From Avena insularis (taxonomy: Eukaryota; Streptophyta; Magnoliopsida; Poales; Poaceae), in contig CM042693.1 of assembly GCA_023614405.1 (NCBI GenBank), forward strand, positions 160,100,731 through 160,164,730: 64,000 bases of DNA. Direction: 5' to 3'. Shown piece after piece: positions 44,200 through 57,000 of this stretch. Position 1 is the stretch's first letter; every line of letters begins with the position of its first letter. The position numbers were made by a program, and so were the translations under genes. The notes under the pieces were generated by a model that worked only from the letters and a program-made list of their open reading frames with translations, did no database searches and was not told where the DNA came from.

Positions 44200-47100
44200 T
44201 GTCAACACCCGGAATTTTAATCCCAGATGCCTATTATGCCATACATCGCAATCCCTAGATTACCATTTTTGCGAGACATAACAGATTGGTACCATAGTTC
44301 ATCATCCATTACAAACCATAATAAAGGTCTTACAAATAAAGGATCTCATGATCCAGTCTTTATGCAATCAACGCAGCGGAATAATAATAGTAGCATGGTC
44401 AAAGCTTCATCTTCAGGGTCATAGGCAATGCTGACGATGGGAGATGATCCTAGTTGTCACAGACTTCCTACTGTCCATCATCCTGGTAGTCCTCCTCATA
44501 GTCTGGCCATAGGAAGAGCCAGGGACAAATCCATGAGTACTCTTTAAGTACTCGCAAACTATCACTAACAACTAACGTGGTTCAAGTAGGACTCCTAAGC
44601 TCTAGGTTGTTTTGCAAAAAGCCAGGTTTATCTCTAACTGAGTTTAGAAGTAAAGAAAAAATACTTAAACTTTTACAACACCTAAAGGGGAACTTAGTTT
44701 TCTCTTTCACAACCCTGTTGTGGTCAAGTCAAAGTCGTGATTCATTTCACAAGTCATTTTGAAAACATCTGATGACGGAACAGTATGGCCACTCCAACTG
44801 TCCACAACCGCGGACGCGGCTATTCAAATAGTTTGACACTCTGCAGAGATTGTACACTTTCACCACAACATTCGATACATCTGTCAGGAACAATCCTGAA
44901 TCACCATACTCAGTATGCGGATAATCAATCCTAACCTTTCAATTATACACCCTAGTATAGGCACCTCCCCTATGAGTTTGTCCTCCCAACCATGACCATC
45001 TGTCATCTTGGGAACTGCACAGGTGGACAATCATCACGAGGTAGCCTCAGCTCAAACCTCGGCCGCAAGGGAACCCATACTAAGATATATAAACTTCCAG
45101 TCAAGCCCTATCCAAATTCGGGTATTGTGGTTGTATGGTAAAATTGGAATGGTAATGCATCCGAACCCAACCATCAGTTTTATAAAGGGCTAAGGCTCAT
45201 GCCTCAACATTTTCATCATCAAATCATCTGGTGTCCATAACACATGTCAAAACATTTCATTAGAATGACTCATCATTCGAAGGTTTTCATAATCATTTTC
45301 ACCAAGTATTCCCATCTAATGTGATCAAGTTTTATGCTTAGCACTAGCCACTAAATTGGGGGTAATCACTAATGAGGGTTGCTAATCAAGTCTGACTATC
45401 TAAATCTAGATCTCATTCCTCCGTATGACATCTAGTTTTATCTCACTTAGGCCAAGTTTTATGCTCTTTATGCTACCTATAATATCTTTCCAAAACTCTC
45501 TAAATACTAACTAGAAGTAAATAAAGGACTTTGATAAAGAAATAAAATAATAAAGATTGCAAGTAAAACTGGGATTTGTTATAGTAAAGTGGGATTACAA
45601 AATATGCCTAAGGCATATGGTAGGTTTAGGTTTGCAAGTAAACCTTGCATGGCTAAGAAACTTGCAAGTGTTAGCTTGCTAAGTTAACTTGTATTGTGAG
45701 TCTTGCATAGTATAGCTTGCTAAGATGGCTTGCCTTGAGTAGTACATTGGTTGAAGTTCTCCTCTGCTTCTTCGTAGTAGTCTCCTTCCTCTTCGTATCC
45801 TTGGTCGGTACTAGCGTCTATAAATAAATATGAGGTACATAATCACCAAACAATACTTAACTACTTCTATTTGGCACACAAAGGTTCACACTAGATGATA
45901 TAGCATCATCACAATCATCGCATGAATTAAAGGCCTAGTATTATTTATTTTATTTTGGAAAAGTAATGTCTACTCATTGAAAACTACTTAAGATTTAATA
46001 TTCTCCAATTAAAATATGGGATCATGTTGACACATGTCATCACCACATATTTTAATACTTGGGAATGTGATTTAAGTGGTGTCACAATTTAATAAGGTTT
46101 AACATTATTATTTTAATTAATTAAAGTGACTAGAAATGCCTATAGGGAATTCTTTTAATACTTGTCCACTATTTCTGCAAGTAAACCTAGATATTTTTAT
46201 ATATTCAGAAAGATCTTGTCAAATGTGATTTTTGAGAGTTGGAATCAACTCAAAAGCATTTATGGTTGATTTTTGAAAAATGTTTGAATGCAGAAAAGTC
46301 TCTGCCTTGTTATTTTTACTATAGGTGATCTATAAATCCAAATGGTTTGAATCCAACAGTCTTGGTTTCATGCAAGTTGGTTCAGTGAATCTCTCTGAAT
46401 TGATTTTTGAATCTACTGACAGAACTAGAGTTTGAACTAAATGGCAAAAAATCTAATTTGAATTACTGGGTCGCGCGGGAACTAACTGGGCCGGCCCACT
46501 GCGCACAGCGCAGCGCACGGGCTGAGTTAAGTGATGGCCCCACGCGTCAGCGACTCTGGCTACGCGAAGCGGTAAGGGGCAATCTGGACCATGCGATTAG
46601 CATCTAATCTAACAGTTGGTGTGTGTCGTCTCCGTCGGGTAGCGCCGGCGAGACTGAACCCTAATGCGGTGGTAGGGGTCGTGTGAGGCTCACCAGGGCT
46701 CCATCTAGGGTCGGGGTTGGGGGCGAACGATGTTGTCGACAATGGCGGTTTGAACGGTGGCTGCGGCAGCTCCTGGAACGGCTCCTCTTCTCCTCCTCCG
46801 CTGCAGACTCTAGTGAAATTCTGGCGATCTGGGGCTCACCTTGCTCCGGGGAAGGGTCAGTGGTGCTCTGTGAGAGGTGGGGAGTGAGATGGTGTGTCGA
46901 ATTGGGGCTGGGGTGGCCTCCTTTTATAGCCAAGTGAGAGGGGCAGTGTGGGACAGGCAGAGCTCGTCGGGATCGGTGGTGTAGTGAGCTAATGGCATGG
47001 CTCGGAGGCTAGGATGGTGCATGGTCTCCTGGCAATCTCAAGGAAGTAATGGCGCGGCAAGGGGCGGTCGAGAATGGTCGGGAACGGTCGATGCTCTGCA

Positions 47101-48176
47101 CGGCACCGACGGTGGTTTTCCCGACGCACGGGTACTACGGGTCGCGCGGCGGTGAACGGGGGTGTCTGGGAGGCTCCTGGGGTCATGGTGATTGCAGGCA
47201 CAGGCGGCGAAGGCGAGGCGTGGCGTGTGTGAGCGTGTCGTCTCTAGCATGCTCTCGGCATAGCACAGAGACATTGGGCGCGGTTGTGCTGGGGTGGTCC
47301 AGGGCCTGGCTGCGTGCGAGGGCTGGACAGCGGGTGGCGGTGAACGGTCAGCTGCCTCCTGGACATGGTGAACGGGCGTGGCGGTGGCTGCTGCTAGCTA
47401 GCCAGGGTCGGTCGGCAATGGGGGTGCTCGGGGGCTCGGCACTAGTGCAAGGGTAGAGTTCTAGCTTGTTCAATGCTTGTGTGCTCACTGGGGAGACAAG
47501 GGTGAGAAATGGGATACAAGAATTAGACAAAGCTTTGATCACTAACAGTGATAGTTAGGTAGGTTTGATTTGTGTCTCCGGGTGTTTGATGAAATGGCCG
47601 AAAGAATTCAAGTTTGAAATTTTTGAATGAATTTTGGTGAGGGTACTGGTCACACACTTGGTAGTATCTGGTTGCTTTGGTTTGGCAAGGTGAACTGGTT
47701 TGAGTGGTTTTTGAGAAATGGTAATCTTAGTACCTACACTTGATTCAATTTTAAACTGTCGTTTGAATAGATTTGGAATTTGCTTCTATTGGTTTTCAAA
47801 GTGGGCTTGGGTTCACTTTTACTTGGTATAGCAAGGGGTGAAAAGAATTGGATTTGTTTCTATTAGAAAAATTGGACTAGAAACACTCAAAAGTGGTCTA
47901 GTGGTTAACTTTCGTCAAAATGACCATTTGCATATATATCTTATTTTTTATTTTCCCTTCATTTGATTCTGCTTGGAAATTATTTAGATGATGTTGTTTT
48001 CATCTTTAAACCAATCCTTGCCATTCATAGCAATCAAACAAGTCATGGCAACCATTCATGCATTCATCGCATAAACACATGCATTCATATTGATTTTAAT
48101 AACAAAAGTTTTTGTTAACCCTAAACTTGGGTGATTAGAACTTGATAATCGTGATTAATATTTTTGGGATCTAACA
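44200..48176 (-). repeat. 5' LTR of the minus-strand Tekay element (3,977 bp)
   Basis: It starts TGTCAACACCC and ends GGGATCTAACA on the plus strand, the inverted Tekay LTR termini. It contains both segments that are alternately missing from the plus-strand element: the TATA-bearing GC-rich region (TATAAAAG complementary to 46921-46928) and the AT-rich region (about 46070-46440). Conserved frames lie at 45738-45820 and 44450-44509. Long GC-rich ORFs at 46660-47460 are not shared in frame with the other LTRs. Confidence 0.9.
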
Positions 48177-48697
48177 GTAGAGCTTTCTTGAACACTTGGG
48201 AAGCTATTATAGATTGTAAGAAGGAGAAAGTTTTAACTAATTTTGATGGAGATTCTTATGAGTTCAATTTTTCCAAATTTGCTAAAGCTCCTTATGAAAA
48301 TAGCTTGCCTAATGAGGATTTCAGGGTGGAACAACTTGCTTCTATTGATCCAGTTTATGACCTTGGATCTCTTTTTGATGATTCTAAGTATGCTCATTCT
48401 GATGGTAAAGTTTTTTCTTGTGACAATTATATTGTCAACTTTATTCAAAGTGATATTGAAAGTTATTATGAGAGAGGGAAACATGGTTTTATGCATCTCA
48501 ATAATATTAAGTTTCCCCGTTTTATGTTGAAAGCTTTGAAGTTGCATTTGTTTTGTCTTCCTATGCTAGTGGCATTTTGTTTCAATAATTTGTTTTCTCA
48601 TGAGACTCCTTTGCATAGGAAGTGGGTTAGACTCAAATGTGTTGGATATTTGCTTCTTGATGCTCTCTTTCACTTCAAATCTATATCTCCTATGTGA
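48177..48697 (+). pseudogene. Gypsy ORF fragment (protease-end-like), Athila-like element
   Basis: An open frame enters from the Tekay LTR and encodes RAFLNTWEAIIDCKKEKVLT, then acidic and hydrophobic segments, ending LFHFKSISPM. The FLxTxxAIID motif resembles the end of the aspartic protease in Athila-type elements. No catalytic Asp is present in this piece. The initial Met in the frame (48164) belongs to the Tekay LTR. The following 300 bp contain GGGAGATAACCCAATAG, a motif I associate with Athila 3' regions. Confidence 0.4.
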
Positions 48698-49660
48698 GCA
48701 TCTTTGAAATTATCAAGCCTAACTTAAAGGCAATAAAGAAAAATACTTCTTGGGAGATAACCCAATAGTTTTGTTGAGTCTTGGAAGTTTTTACCTCAGT
48801 AATAACTACTCCTTATCCTTTTTGTTTTGGTTTTTGTGTCAATATCAACTACTTTTGAGAAGTAGAGGAGTTGTGAAAAGTGGCTGTCCTGGGACAGATT
48901 TTTGTGCTACATTGTAAAAATTCGTGAAGGAGCTCAGTACAACAGATGGAGCCGTAATTTGTTGTGCTTGTTCTTCAAGTTATTATCCAACTTTCATTAG
49001 TTTTGCACTTTTTTATTTGAGCAACAGAAGTTTTCGAAAAAATCCATCATTACCTGTTGGTCTTTTTTGACAAATTTCTGCCGTCATTTGCATTTGCCTC
49101 TTATATTGATTCCTTTTCAGATTCTTTTTTGGGGGCTTTTGGAAAGGAGTTGCTACAATAGCTTTTGTTTTGATGGATTTCAGTTGAAGTTTGTACCTAA
49201 AGGTTTATTGTTTTTTCATACACTAATGTTTCCATTAAGGTTTGTGTAAGGCCTTGTATGAAAGAAATTTTTAGGAGAAGGAGAGAAGGAATCTGCAGAG
49301 TTCGTCTTTGAGTAGGTAAAAGTGATGCAAATTGAAGGTTCGTGAAAACCTCATCTTTTTATATTTTTGATGTTTTTATTACATATGGAAGGTTACGAGA
49401 TGAAATATAGGAGGAAACGGAGGCCAGGTGGGCCACACCCACCCTAGGCGCGGGCCCCAGCTGGCCGTGCCTAGAGGGGGTGTGAGCCCCCTGAAGTCCG
49501 TCTCCGCCTTGTTTTCGCACAGTGCCTTCCTTATGTATTGAAACTTCATAATATATAACCCCCCAGATCCCCCGAGGTTCGTATATCGTGTTCTCGTCAT
49601 GTTTTCGTGTTTTTGTTTCGATCTATTTCTGTCGGGCAGATTCTTAGTTTTGGAGCCACA
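48698..49660. other. Non-coding part of the Athila-like element
   Basis: About 960 bp with no plausible ORF. It contains a GC-rich stretch (49420-49510) with GGCGCGGGCC and GTGCCTAGAGGGGGTGTG, similar in style to the LTR segment at 52430-52500. Confidence 0.5.
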
Positions 49661-50158
49661 ATGTCTTCCTCTGGATCACTCATGGAGGATTCCTCCATGG
49701 ATGCCACCAACCCGTACATGTATGAGTTGAAGATTCATCCCAAGGAGTTGATTCTCAAGGATGGGAAGGTGCAGATGAAAGAAGTTCAAGGCCCTAAAGG
49801 GGAAGGAAGTCTGGAGAACAGGATGGAAGCATTGGAGTAGGAAGTTTTCAGGTACAAGAAGATGGTAGAACGCGAAGTGGATGTCATCCATTAGATAAGC
49901 TCAGAACTCATTGCCAAGCACCAGGAGGAGGTTTCTGAGCTTCGAGACGAAATCCTCCCACTCCATCAGACCACCAACCAATTACAAGCACAGCTCTATC
50001 ACATACAAAATCAAAACTTTGATTATGAGGATAGATTTAATCGCATAAGCTCTACTACTAGTTTTAGCATTATGGAAACCAAGACATCCTTTGTGGATGG
50101 GGAGCCTTTACCTTGGAAGTCTGATGATGACAAGGGAACACCACCACCGAAGGAGTAA
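49661..50158 (+). pseudogene. Coiled-coil ORF of the Athila-like element
   Basis: A single frame of 166 codons from ATG 49661 (MSSSGSLMEDSSMDATNPYM) to TAA 50156-50158 is interrupted only by TAG at 49838 and TAG at 49892. The centre is a coiled coil: ENRMEALE, then EVFRYKKMVEREVDVIH, then AKHQEEVSELRDEILPLHQT. The C-terminus ends DDDKGTPPPKE. Both stops could come from CAG. A polypurine-like tract follows 36 bp later. Its function is unknown; it may be a gag-like or accessory protein of this element family. Confidence 0.5.
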
Positions 50159-52132
50159 TTCGTCATCAGGTTTGGCATCCCTTGGCTTGTTCCAAGCTTG
50201 GGGGAGTGATGCGGTATCACATCATTATATTTTTCTTTTACCTTTATAGTAGTTTCATATCTTGGGTAGAGAAGTTATCTTTTAGGTTGGTTTTCATATG
50301 GAAGTATCTCTCCTTTAGTTGGTTATCTATGTATCCCTTGGTGTGAGTGCCTTTATGGAATATTACTGAGAAGTTTCATCTCTTACTTTTTGCACTTCTT
50401 ATTTTAGTTTGCAATCTCTGTTATATGATTGATCTTGTTGATCAGTATTGGTATCACTTTGGGAGCATCAAGTAGATCTAAATTGGTTTTGGAAAAACAA
50501 GCTCTGGTCAGTACCAACACTTTTTGAGGTTTGAAAGGAAAAGAGAAAAAGCCTACAGGTATTTTGTATCATTTATATTCTTTCTTGATTGGCTCATAAG
50601 CTTAGTATTCTTTATTTAAGATCTTTTGTGTCTTCAAGGAATATTGCATGTTTGGCTTTATTACTTGTATGTTTTCTTGTTTCCTTCAACTCTTTTGCTT
50701 GCTACCAAGCCTTGCTAGCCAAAAACCTATTTTGAGAGGGCATACTTCTCATGCATCCAATCCCTTCAAACCAAAACCTATGCCATTTGTATCCACCATA
50801 TCTACCTATTAGCATTATTGCTATTCCAAGTAAATTCTGAAGCTTCACGAACTAAAAACTATTCTGAAGCTACCATATCTTTTGAATTAATAACTATTTT
50901 GTTATGTGAAAACTAGTTAGTAAAGCTCTCACTAACTTGATGGCACACCTTATTTTGTTTCCCCTAATAAACTTGAACCATTGTGTCATCGAAGTTGTAT
51001 ATGCCCTATACGTTGGAATTAGCAGAACCATGCTGTCACGGGGAACGCTTTCAACATTGCACATGTACATTGTACATAGTTGATATCATGCTCTTTTGTT
51101 TGTGGATGTCGTCGATGTGAACTAAAAGGGGAGCTTGTAAGTCCATGGAGTTATGTATGTGTGTTAGAGAAACTCATGGGCCGCTAGCCTAAGCCATGCA
51201 TAATCATGGTGGAAACTTGCAGCATAACCATAGTGAGCAATCTGTGAAGCATCCTTAATAAAAACCTATGCAAATAGCAAATAAAAATATCGCTGAGATG
51301 CTTACTGTCTGCTTGCCTTGTCATTTTGATTATGGGATAGCTCATGTATCATGTGCAAGGGGTACCCCGTTGGCAGTTCTTTATGATACACATGTACTTA
51401 CAATGACAAGAACTTACCGGTAACTAAAGTTGAGTAGCATGAGGAGCGGCCCTCATACTCAAGGGACATGAGATTGCCAACTTATATTTCGTCAAGCATA
51501 TACTCCATCTTTGTTCACTTTAACCTTAATCACCTCAAGATGCTTATGATAGGGGCAATGAGAGCTCAAAGCTAGTAAGTACCATAATCTTTTGGAAGCT
51601 CTTTATGAACTTGAAATCCCTGCTTCCTTCTATGAAAGGGCCTTTCTTCTACTTCTAAGGTGAGTTAGTAATCCTATTCATCTCCACCTCCAGCAAGCAT
51701 TTGAGTTGTTGTGTTTCAAGCATTCATATGATGATTTATTCAATCATGTTCTTTATCTTCCTTGTTTGCACAAGACTCTTATATAATGAGTATTAATTTG
51801 AAAGCCATCATTGTGAACAGCCTTTTATGTTTGAGCAAAAAGTACTCCTTTTGTAAACTTGTACAAGAGCTTTATTTGAAACCTGTTTGCCAACTGTTCT
51901 TTGACTAAGAAAGTTTGACAATCCCAATTATGATTTATCTTTATGCATCTCTATTGTGACTCCTATACTTGTTGCAAGATAAGTCATATAATGGTGAGTT
52001 GCTTTCTTCTATGAGTTGTGTATTGGTAAGTATGATGCTTCTTGTCTGTATTCTTTTTATCGACACTTCACTCCATAAACTTGTGGACATGTTTACTAAG
52101 CTCAGTTTTCGCTTGGGGACAAGCGAAGGTCT
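50159..52132. other. Non-coding 3' region of the Athila-like element
   Basis: About 2 kb, AT-rich, no ORF over 85 codons with recognisable motifs. It opens with an internal copy of the polypurine motif at 50194-50207 and runs to the real tract at 52133. Confidence 0.55.
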
Positions 52133-52146
52133 AAGCTTGGGGGAGT
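52133..52146 (+). other. Polypurine tract of the Athila-like element
   Basis: AAGCTTGGGGGAGT lies directly before TGATACGCCC, the LTR start. An identical 14-mer is found at 50194-50207. Confidence 0.8.
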
Positions 52147-53185
52147 TGATACGCCCAATTTGCATCACCATTCTATATCATAATTTGCCTCTATTCATTG
52201 ATATATTTCATATTAAGAGGTGATACTTATGTCTTTTCATATGTTTTTTGCATGTTGGATGATTCTTGGAGGATGAACTACCGGAGTCAGGATTCTGATG
52301 GAAAAAAACGGTGTTTTGATGCAATTTTGCAAAGTTAATACCAGAAAAACTACGGAAAATCCTATTTTTGCAGAAGACGAAGAATGCCAGAAGGGGAGGC
52401 GAAGCTGGGCCACAGGGGGCCCATATCCCCCTAGGCGCGAGCCACCCAAGGCCGCGCCTATAGGGGGTGTGGCCCACCTGGCCCACCTTTGGCTCCGCCC
52501 TCTCGCCTATATCTTCTCCTCGAAACCCTAATACACGGGGAGTGACCATAGAAAGATTTTGCCGCCTCTGTGGGGCGAAAAACACCGAGAGAGAAAGAGC
52601 TCTCTGGCAGATTTTTGCCAGGGAAATTCCTTCCCGGAGAGGGGAGATCATCGCCATCAACACCATCATCAAGCTAGACTTCATCAGGATCATCATCATC
52701 ATCCACACCATCATCACCACTCCATCCCGTTGTAACGATTGTGTTGAATCCTGCATAGTTCTTAGGGGAAACTTTCCCGGTGTTGATTACTATTGTACTA
52801 GATGCTTGAAAGTGGAACCATTGAATTTTTATTTATGTTCAGATTGTTATCCATTACCATATCATCTTTTATCTTGATCCATATGATGTCTCGTGAGTAG
52901 TTCGTTTAGTTCTTGAGGACATGCGACAATTCATGTTGTTAGTAGTGGATTTGTGTTGAGATATTATTCAATAATTTAGTATTTAAGTTGTGGTGCTATT
53001 CTTCTAGTGGTGTCATGTGAACATCGACTACATGATACTTCACCATTTATGGGCCTAGGGGAATGCATTGTGTATTTGGCTACTAATTGTGGGGTTGCCG
53101 GAGTGACAGAAACCTGAACCCCCGTTAGGAAACCATGGCACAAGGGAGCGTAGGATCTCAGAGTTTAAGGCTGTGGTAGGTTTAT
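52147..53185 (+). repeat. Athila-like 3' LTR, first piece
   Basis: It runs from the LTR start to the copia insertion. It contains a GC-rich central part (52390-52510) and repeated CATCATCA runs around 52660-52720. The last five bases, TTTAT (53181-53185), are duplicated at 61055-61059 after the copia element. Confidence 0.75.
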
Positions 53186-54537
53186 TATTGAGAATATGCC
53201 CTAGAGGCAATCATGTATGATGATATTTCCCATTGTATTCATAAAGTTATTAAGCTGTCCTTGTATGAGCATCTGATGTATATCATTGAATATTTGATTC
53301 GGTTGTGGAACTATACATTCATGTTGTTTGTACTAAATGTCCTTGGTCATTGAGGTTGTGTTGGACACACAACTTAGACTAGTGTGAAAGTCGGCTTGAT
53401 GACTCGGTTCCACTTGTCATGGGCATGGTGATGCTATTCCGACTTACACAAATTCGGCTAAAGAGTTTAGCGAGTCAGATTGACCCATATTGAGGTACAA
53501 CGAACAAGTAGTCATTTGTATATCTCAATCAATGTAATCCTTAGACCTGAGGCTGTTGCATAGTCCGAGTTGAGGATCACCGACTTAGGTTTTGTCAAAC
53601 GATGATCCGTAACTGGGAACTTATAAAGGCAGAGTTCGGGTCGACTGAGAATAAAGCTGCATTATGTGAATAACCAGGATGGGATTTTGCCCCACCACTT
53701 GGACATATGTTCTCTGGGCCCTCTCGGATGATATGATTCGGAAAGCATGGCCATGCACGACTCGGTTAAGTGTTAACCGAGGCGATCGACTAAGAGTTAG
53801 TCGGATGAATCAATTATCTCGGATCGAGAAGAGAGTCGGACTATTTAAGGGATGACAATTATTCGCCTATAGTCCGACAAGGTATATTGTGAGGCAAAAG
53901 GGACTCAGATGCAAGTCGCATTGGAAAGGAAAGTCGTCATGACTCTTTGGTACTTGGGAGTCGACACGTTCTGCTAGGAGCCTCTACCGACTGATCGATT
54001 GAGAGTCGAACTCCAATCGTGTGCAAGTAGCCATGAGCCTACGGGGTCACACACTTAAGAGCGGGATCAAGTTCGGATTGGATCTGAACCGGAAATCTGG
54101 TTGGGTTGGACCCAAGCCGGATTAGGACTGAGTTAGTGAGTCGGACTCTCGGTGACTAGTGTTATATGGGCTTTAGTGAATGGGCCACGAGAGTGGAGCC
54201 CATGTTCACTCCCTATATATAGTGGAGCACAATAACCCAGAAAGGTTAATCATTTTTGATCGGTTAGGTCATTCCATGTGTTGGAAACTCTAGCTCCATA
54301 GTAGTCCTGCCGTTGTAATGAACCTAGCAGTTCGCCATCGGTGCTCCTCCTTGTACGTGTGCATACCAGCAGATGTTTTGTACGATCAGCACCAGGACGA
54401 TCGGATCGCAAAGGACTGCACTGCATCAACTGACGCGCTTCATCAGTAATCTGTAACTGCGCGTCTAGTGGTTAACCTCGTGGCCTTCTACCTCAGCTAG
54501 ATCTTGGGATCACCATGTTAGAGGGAAAAGTTTTTGT
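53186..54537 (+). repeat. 5' LTR of the copia element
   Basis: It starts TATTGAGAATATGCC (the other LTR has TGTTGAG) and ends AAAGTTTTTGT. A TATA box TATATATAG is at 54214-54222. The CCGAC/GTCGG pentamer occurs about eight times. Confidence 0.9.
54214..54222 (+). promoter_or_regulatory. TATA box in the copia 5' LTR
   Basis: CTCCCTATATATAGTGGAGC is conserved in the 3' LTR (about 60728-60747). It lies about 1,030 bp into the LTR, which would place the transcription start roughly 300 bp before the LTR end. Confidence 0.6.
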
Positions 54538-55749
54538 ATGAGGTTGATTGGATCAACTGTACTCGGGGAATGGTAGATCCGATTTCCGTGATCATACTGC
54601 TGAGGTCATGGAATGACATACCCCTACCGGTCGGCTTCTACCACCGGGGTAGACCATGACACGTAAATCCAGAGGCGGTGATCGAAGATCAAAAAGTTTG
54701 ATCGAATCGGAACAATGGTCGAAATCCATGTTCGGATCGTAGATGAGATCTACGTTTTTGGAAAAATAAAGGGGCGCCGCCTTGATCCTCGCCGCTATCC
54801 GGCTAAGCGGACCCGCTTCGCCCTATTATAGCGCCTTAGATGTCATTGTGAATTTCACAACGCGGGTAGATATTCTATCTATTCATAACTTGTTTTGCAG
54901 GAATTGTGAATGCTATGGTTCATGTGCATGTGATGTATGTGTGTAATCCATACGTGATCTGCGAATCACGGTTTTTTCAGCCGGCTGGAGCCTAGGTGTT
55001 GTCATATTATTGTATAACGACCTGCGTGTCGGATTCTCCATGTAATTTACTTTACTAAGCTAGTGTAGCTATTTGGAGAACCCGGATGGCAAGCAAGGTG
55101 ATGTACATATCGGCGACATGGAGTAAGATGGCAAGTGACAAGAGTTGGCACGAGTCAGATTACAGGCTTTGTGGAGATGGAGATCGCCATGAAGGGAGCC
55201 ATACCATTTCACATTATAATTGCTTTATTTTGTGCTATTGTTATGTCTCTATTTTACCTCTATTAGATAGTCGGTAAAATTTAATCCCTCAAAGAAGGTC
55301 TAGTCGGTTTTCCGGCCAGTGTTTGCACCATCACAAGTCGGACATTTTTGGTAGTGGGCTCATAAAATTAAGGTGCTGCCAAATCTTTCCGACTAGGTGG
55401 GTTCGAGTCGGACTCTTACTGCGGAAACACTCGGTAAGCTAGACGGGTCTATCACAACGGTTGTGGGGCTCGGGGAAAAGTCGGACGGGAGCCGGGGCAT
55501 GTGATGCCACCCGTCCAACAAGAGTCGTATGACATACAATTGACAAGGAGTTTCCTACCTAGATCACTTGGCGGCTAGCGGTGATGCTAAAGCTCACTAG
55601 CCGACTTGCTTATTTATGATCCTGAATCACTAAGTAACCATCGGAGGGGTGTTGGTTCTAGTGGGAGCATAAAATATTAAACTGTTTAATATGCTTGCTC
55701 TTTTATGAATACATGTCTTAAGTGTTTTGCATTTTTTCTGTTGTAGATC
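54538..55749 (+). other. Leader between copia 5' LTR and gag
   Basis: 1.2 kb without a convincing ORF. The usual Met-tRNA primer motif TGGTATCAGAGC is not seen after the LTR; the sequence there is ATGAGGTTGATTGG. The leader may hold the packaging signal. The short ORF at 55086-55277 has no recognisable features. Confidence 0.6.
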
Positions 55750-56600
55750 ATGGCACCAAGTAGCAGTCACTCTCAGATATCCGGTTTTGCATTGAGAACC
55801 ATTCTTGAGAAAGATAAACTGAACGACACTAATTTTACCAACTAATATCGAAATCTGAGAATTGTTCTCAAACAAGAAAAGAAGGACCATGTCCTATACA
55901 ACCCACTTCCAGATGAGCCGAATGAGAATGCGACTGTCGCTTCCACCAATGCCTACCGTCGGGCTAAGGATGAGTCCACGGATATTAGCTGTCTTATGCT
56001 TGCTCACATGGAACCGGACTTGAAAAGGCAGTTCGAGAATGTTGAGGCCTACGATATGATCGAAAGCCTCAAAAGTATGTTCCAGGCTCAGGCGAAGACT
56101 GAGAGGTATCAAGTCTATCAGGCTTTGTTGAGTTGCAAGCTTAAGGATGGTGATCCACTGAGTCTGCATGTGATCAAAATGGTTGGTTATGTGTAGTCTC
56201 TAGAGAGGCTTGGATACCCCATTAGCGAAGAGTTCGCTACGGATATAATTCTGAACTCTCTTCCTAGTGCATATGGGCAGTTCATTTCGAACTACCACAT
56301 GCATGGTATGGATAAGAAGCTCACTAAATTACTTGGGATGCTCAAGCAGGCAAAGGTGGATCTCACGAAGGGCGCCAGTCAAGTGTTGTGCAAAATAAGG
56401 CTAAGTTCAAGAAGAGTCCTTGGACTAAGAAGAAGGCTAAGTCAGGAGGAAAGCAGGCTCAGGACCCGGTCCCAAGCGCTTCCTCAGGTACTAATCCATC
56501 TCCTTCAGCCGGATCCACTTGCTTCTACTGCAAGGAGGATGGCCACTGGAAGAGGAACTGCAGCAAGTATTTGGCCCACAAGGCCAAGAGTGGAGGTATG
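55750..56600 (+). pseudogene. Copia gag with zinc knuckle
   Basis: It starts at ATG 55750 (MAPSSSHSQISGFALRTILE). The UBN2-type gag follows: DISCLMLAHMEPDLKRQFEN, YDMIESLKSMFQAQAKTERY, then LPSAYGQFISNYHMHGMDKK. Stops are a TAA near 55843 and a TAG near 56194, and a frameshift lies at about 56385. The basic C-terminus carries the CX2CX4HX4C knuckle CFYCKEDGHWKRNC (56520-56561). Gag packages RNA into cytoplasmic particles. Confidence 0.9.
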
Positions 56601-57000
56601 ACTTCCGACTCAGGTACAGTTGTTTGCAATGTTATCGACATATATCTTGCTGCTGCACCTAATAGTTATTTGGTATATGATACCGGATCAGTTATTCACA
56701 TCTGCAACTCATTGCAGGGACTGGTAAGAACTAGGAGCGTAGAAAGAGGCGAGGTTGATATTCGAGTCGGCAACAAAGCAAGAGTTGCTGCGTTGGAAGT
56801 CGGCACGATGCAGCTTCATTTACCTTCCGGATTCATTATGGAACTAAATAATTGTTCTTATGTTCTAGTGCTCAGTCGAAACATTATTTCTGCTTCATGT
56901 TTGATGAGGCAAGGCTATGAGTCGAATATCAAGAATAATGGTTGTTCTTTGTATTTGAATGATATGTTTCATGGCTTTGCACCCGTCTAGGACGGGTTAT
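56601..57000 (+). pseudogene. Copia aspartic protease
   Basis: The active site is DTGS in YLVYDTGSVIHICNS (Asp codon 56679). Downstream NCSYVLVLSRNIISASCL matches the usual copia protease end. The frame ends at TAG (after FHGFAPV, near 56988) and continues in the same frame into integrase. Confidence 0.88.

Larger units (their letters stand above)
43100..48176 (-). mobile_element. Minus-strand Tekay gypsy element, 5' part only
   Basis: Only the 5' LTR (44200-48176), primer site and upstream ORF are present. The rest (gag-pol and 3' LTR) is missing beyond the CACTA terminus at 43099. The internal sequence aligns inverted with 28995-30075 of the plus-strand copy. The outer end GGGATCTAACA at 48176 is joined to Athila-like sequence (next bases GTAGA). 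Confidence 0.88.

Noticed and set aside
48164..48176. Start codon ATG 48164 for the Athila-like ORF fragment
   Set aside because: These bases belong to the inverted Tekay LTR; the fragment has lost its own upstream sequence.
52660..52730. CATCATCA-rich run as a coding His-rich domain
   Set aside because: It lies in an Athila-like LTR leader and is a simple repeat without a supported frame.
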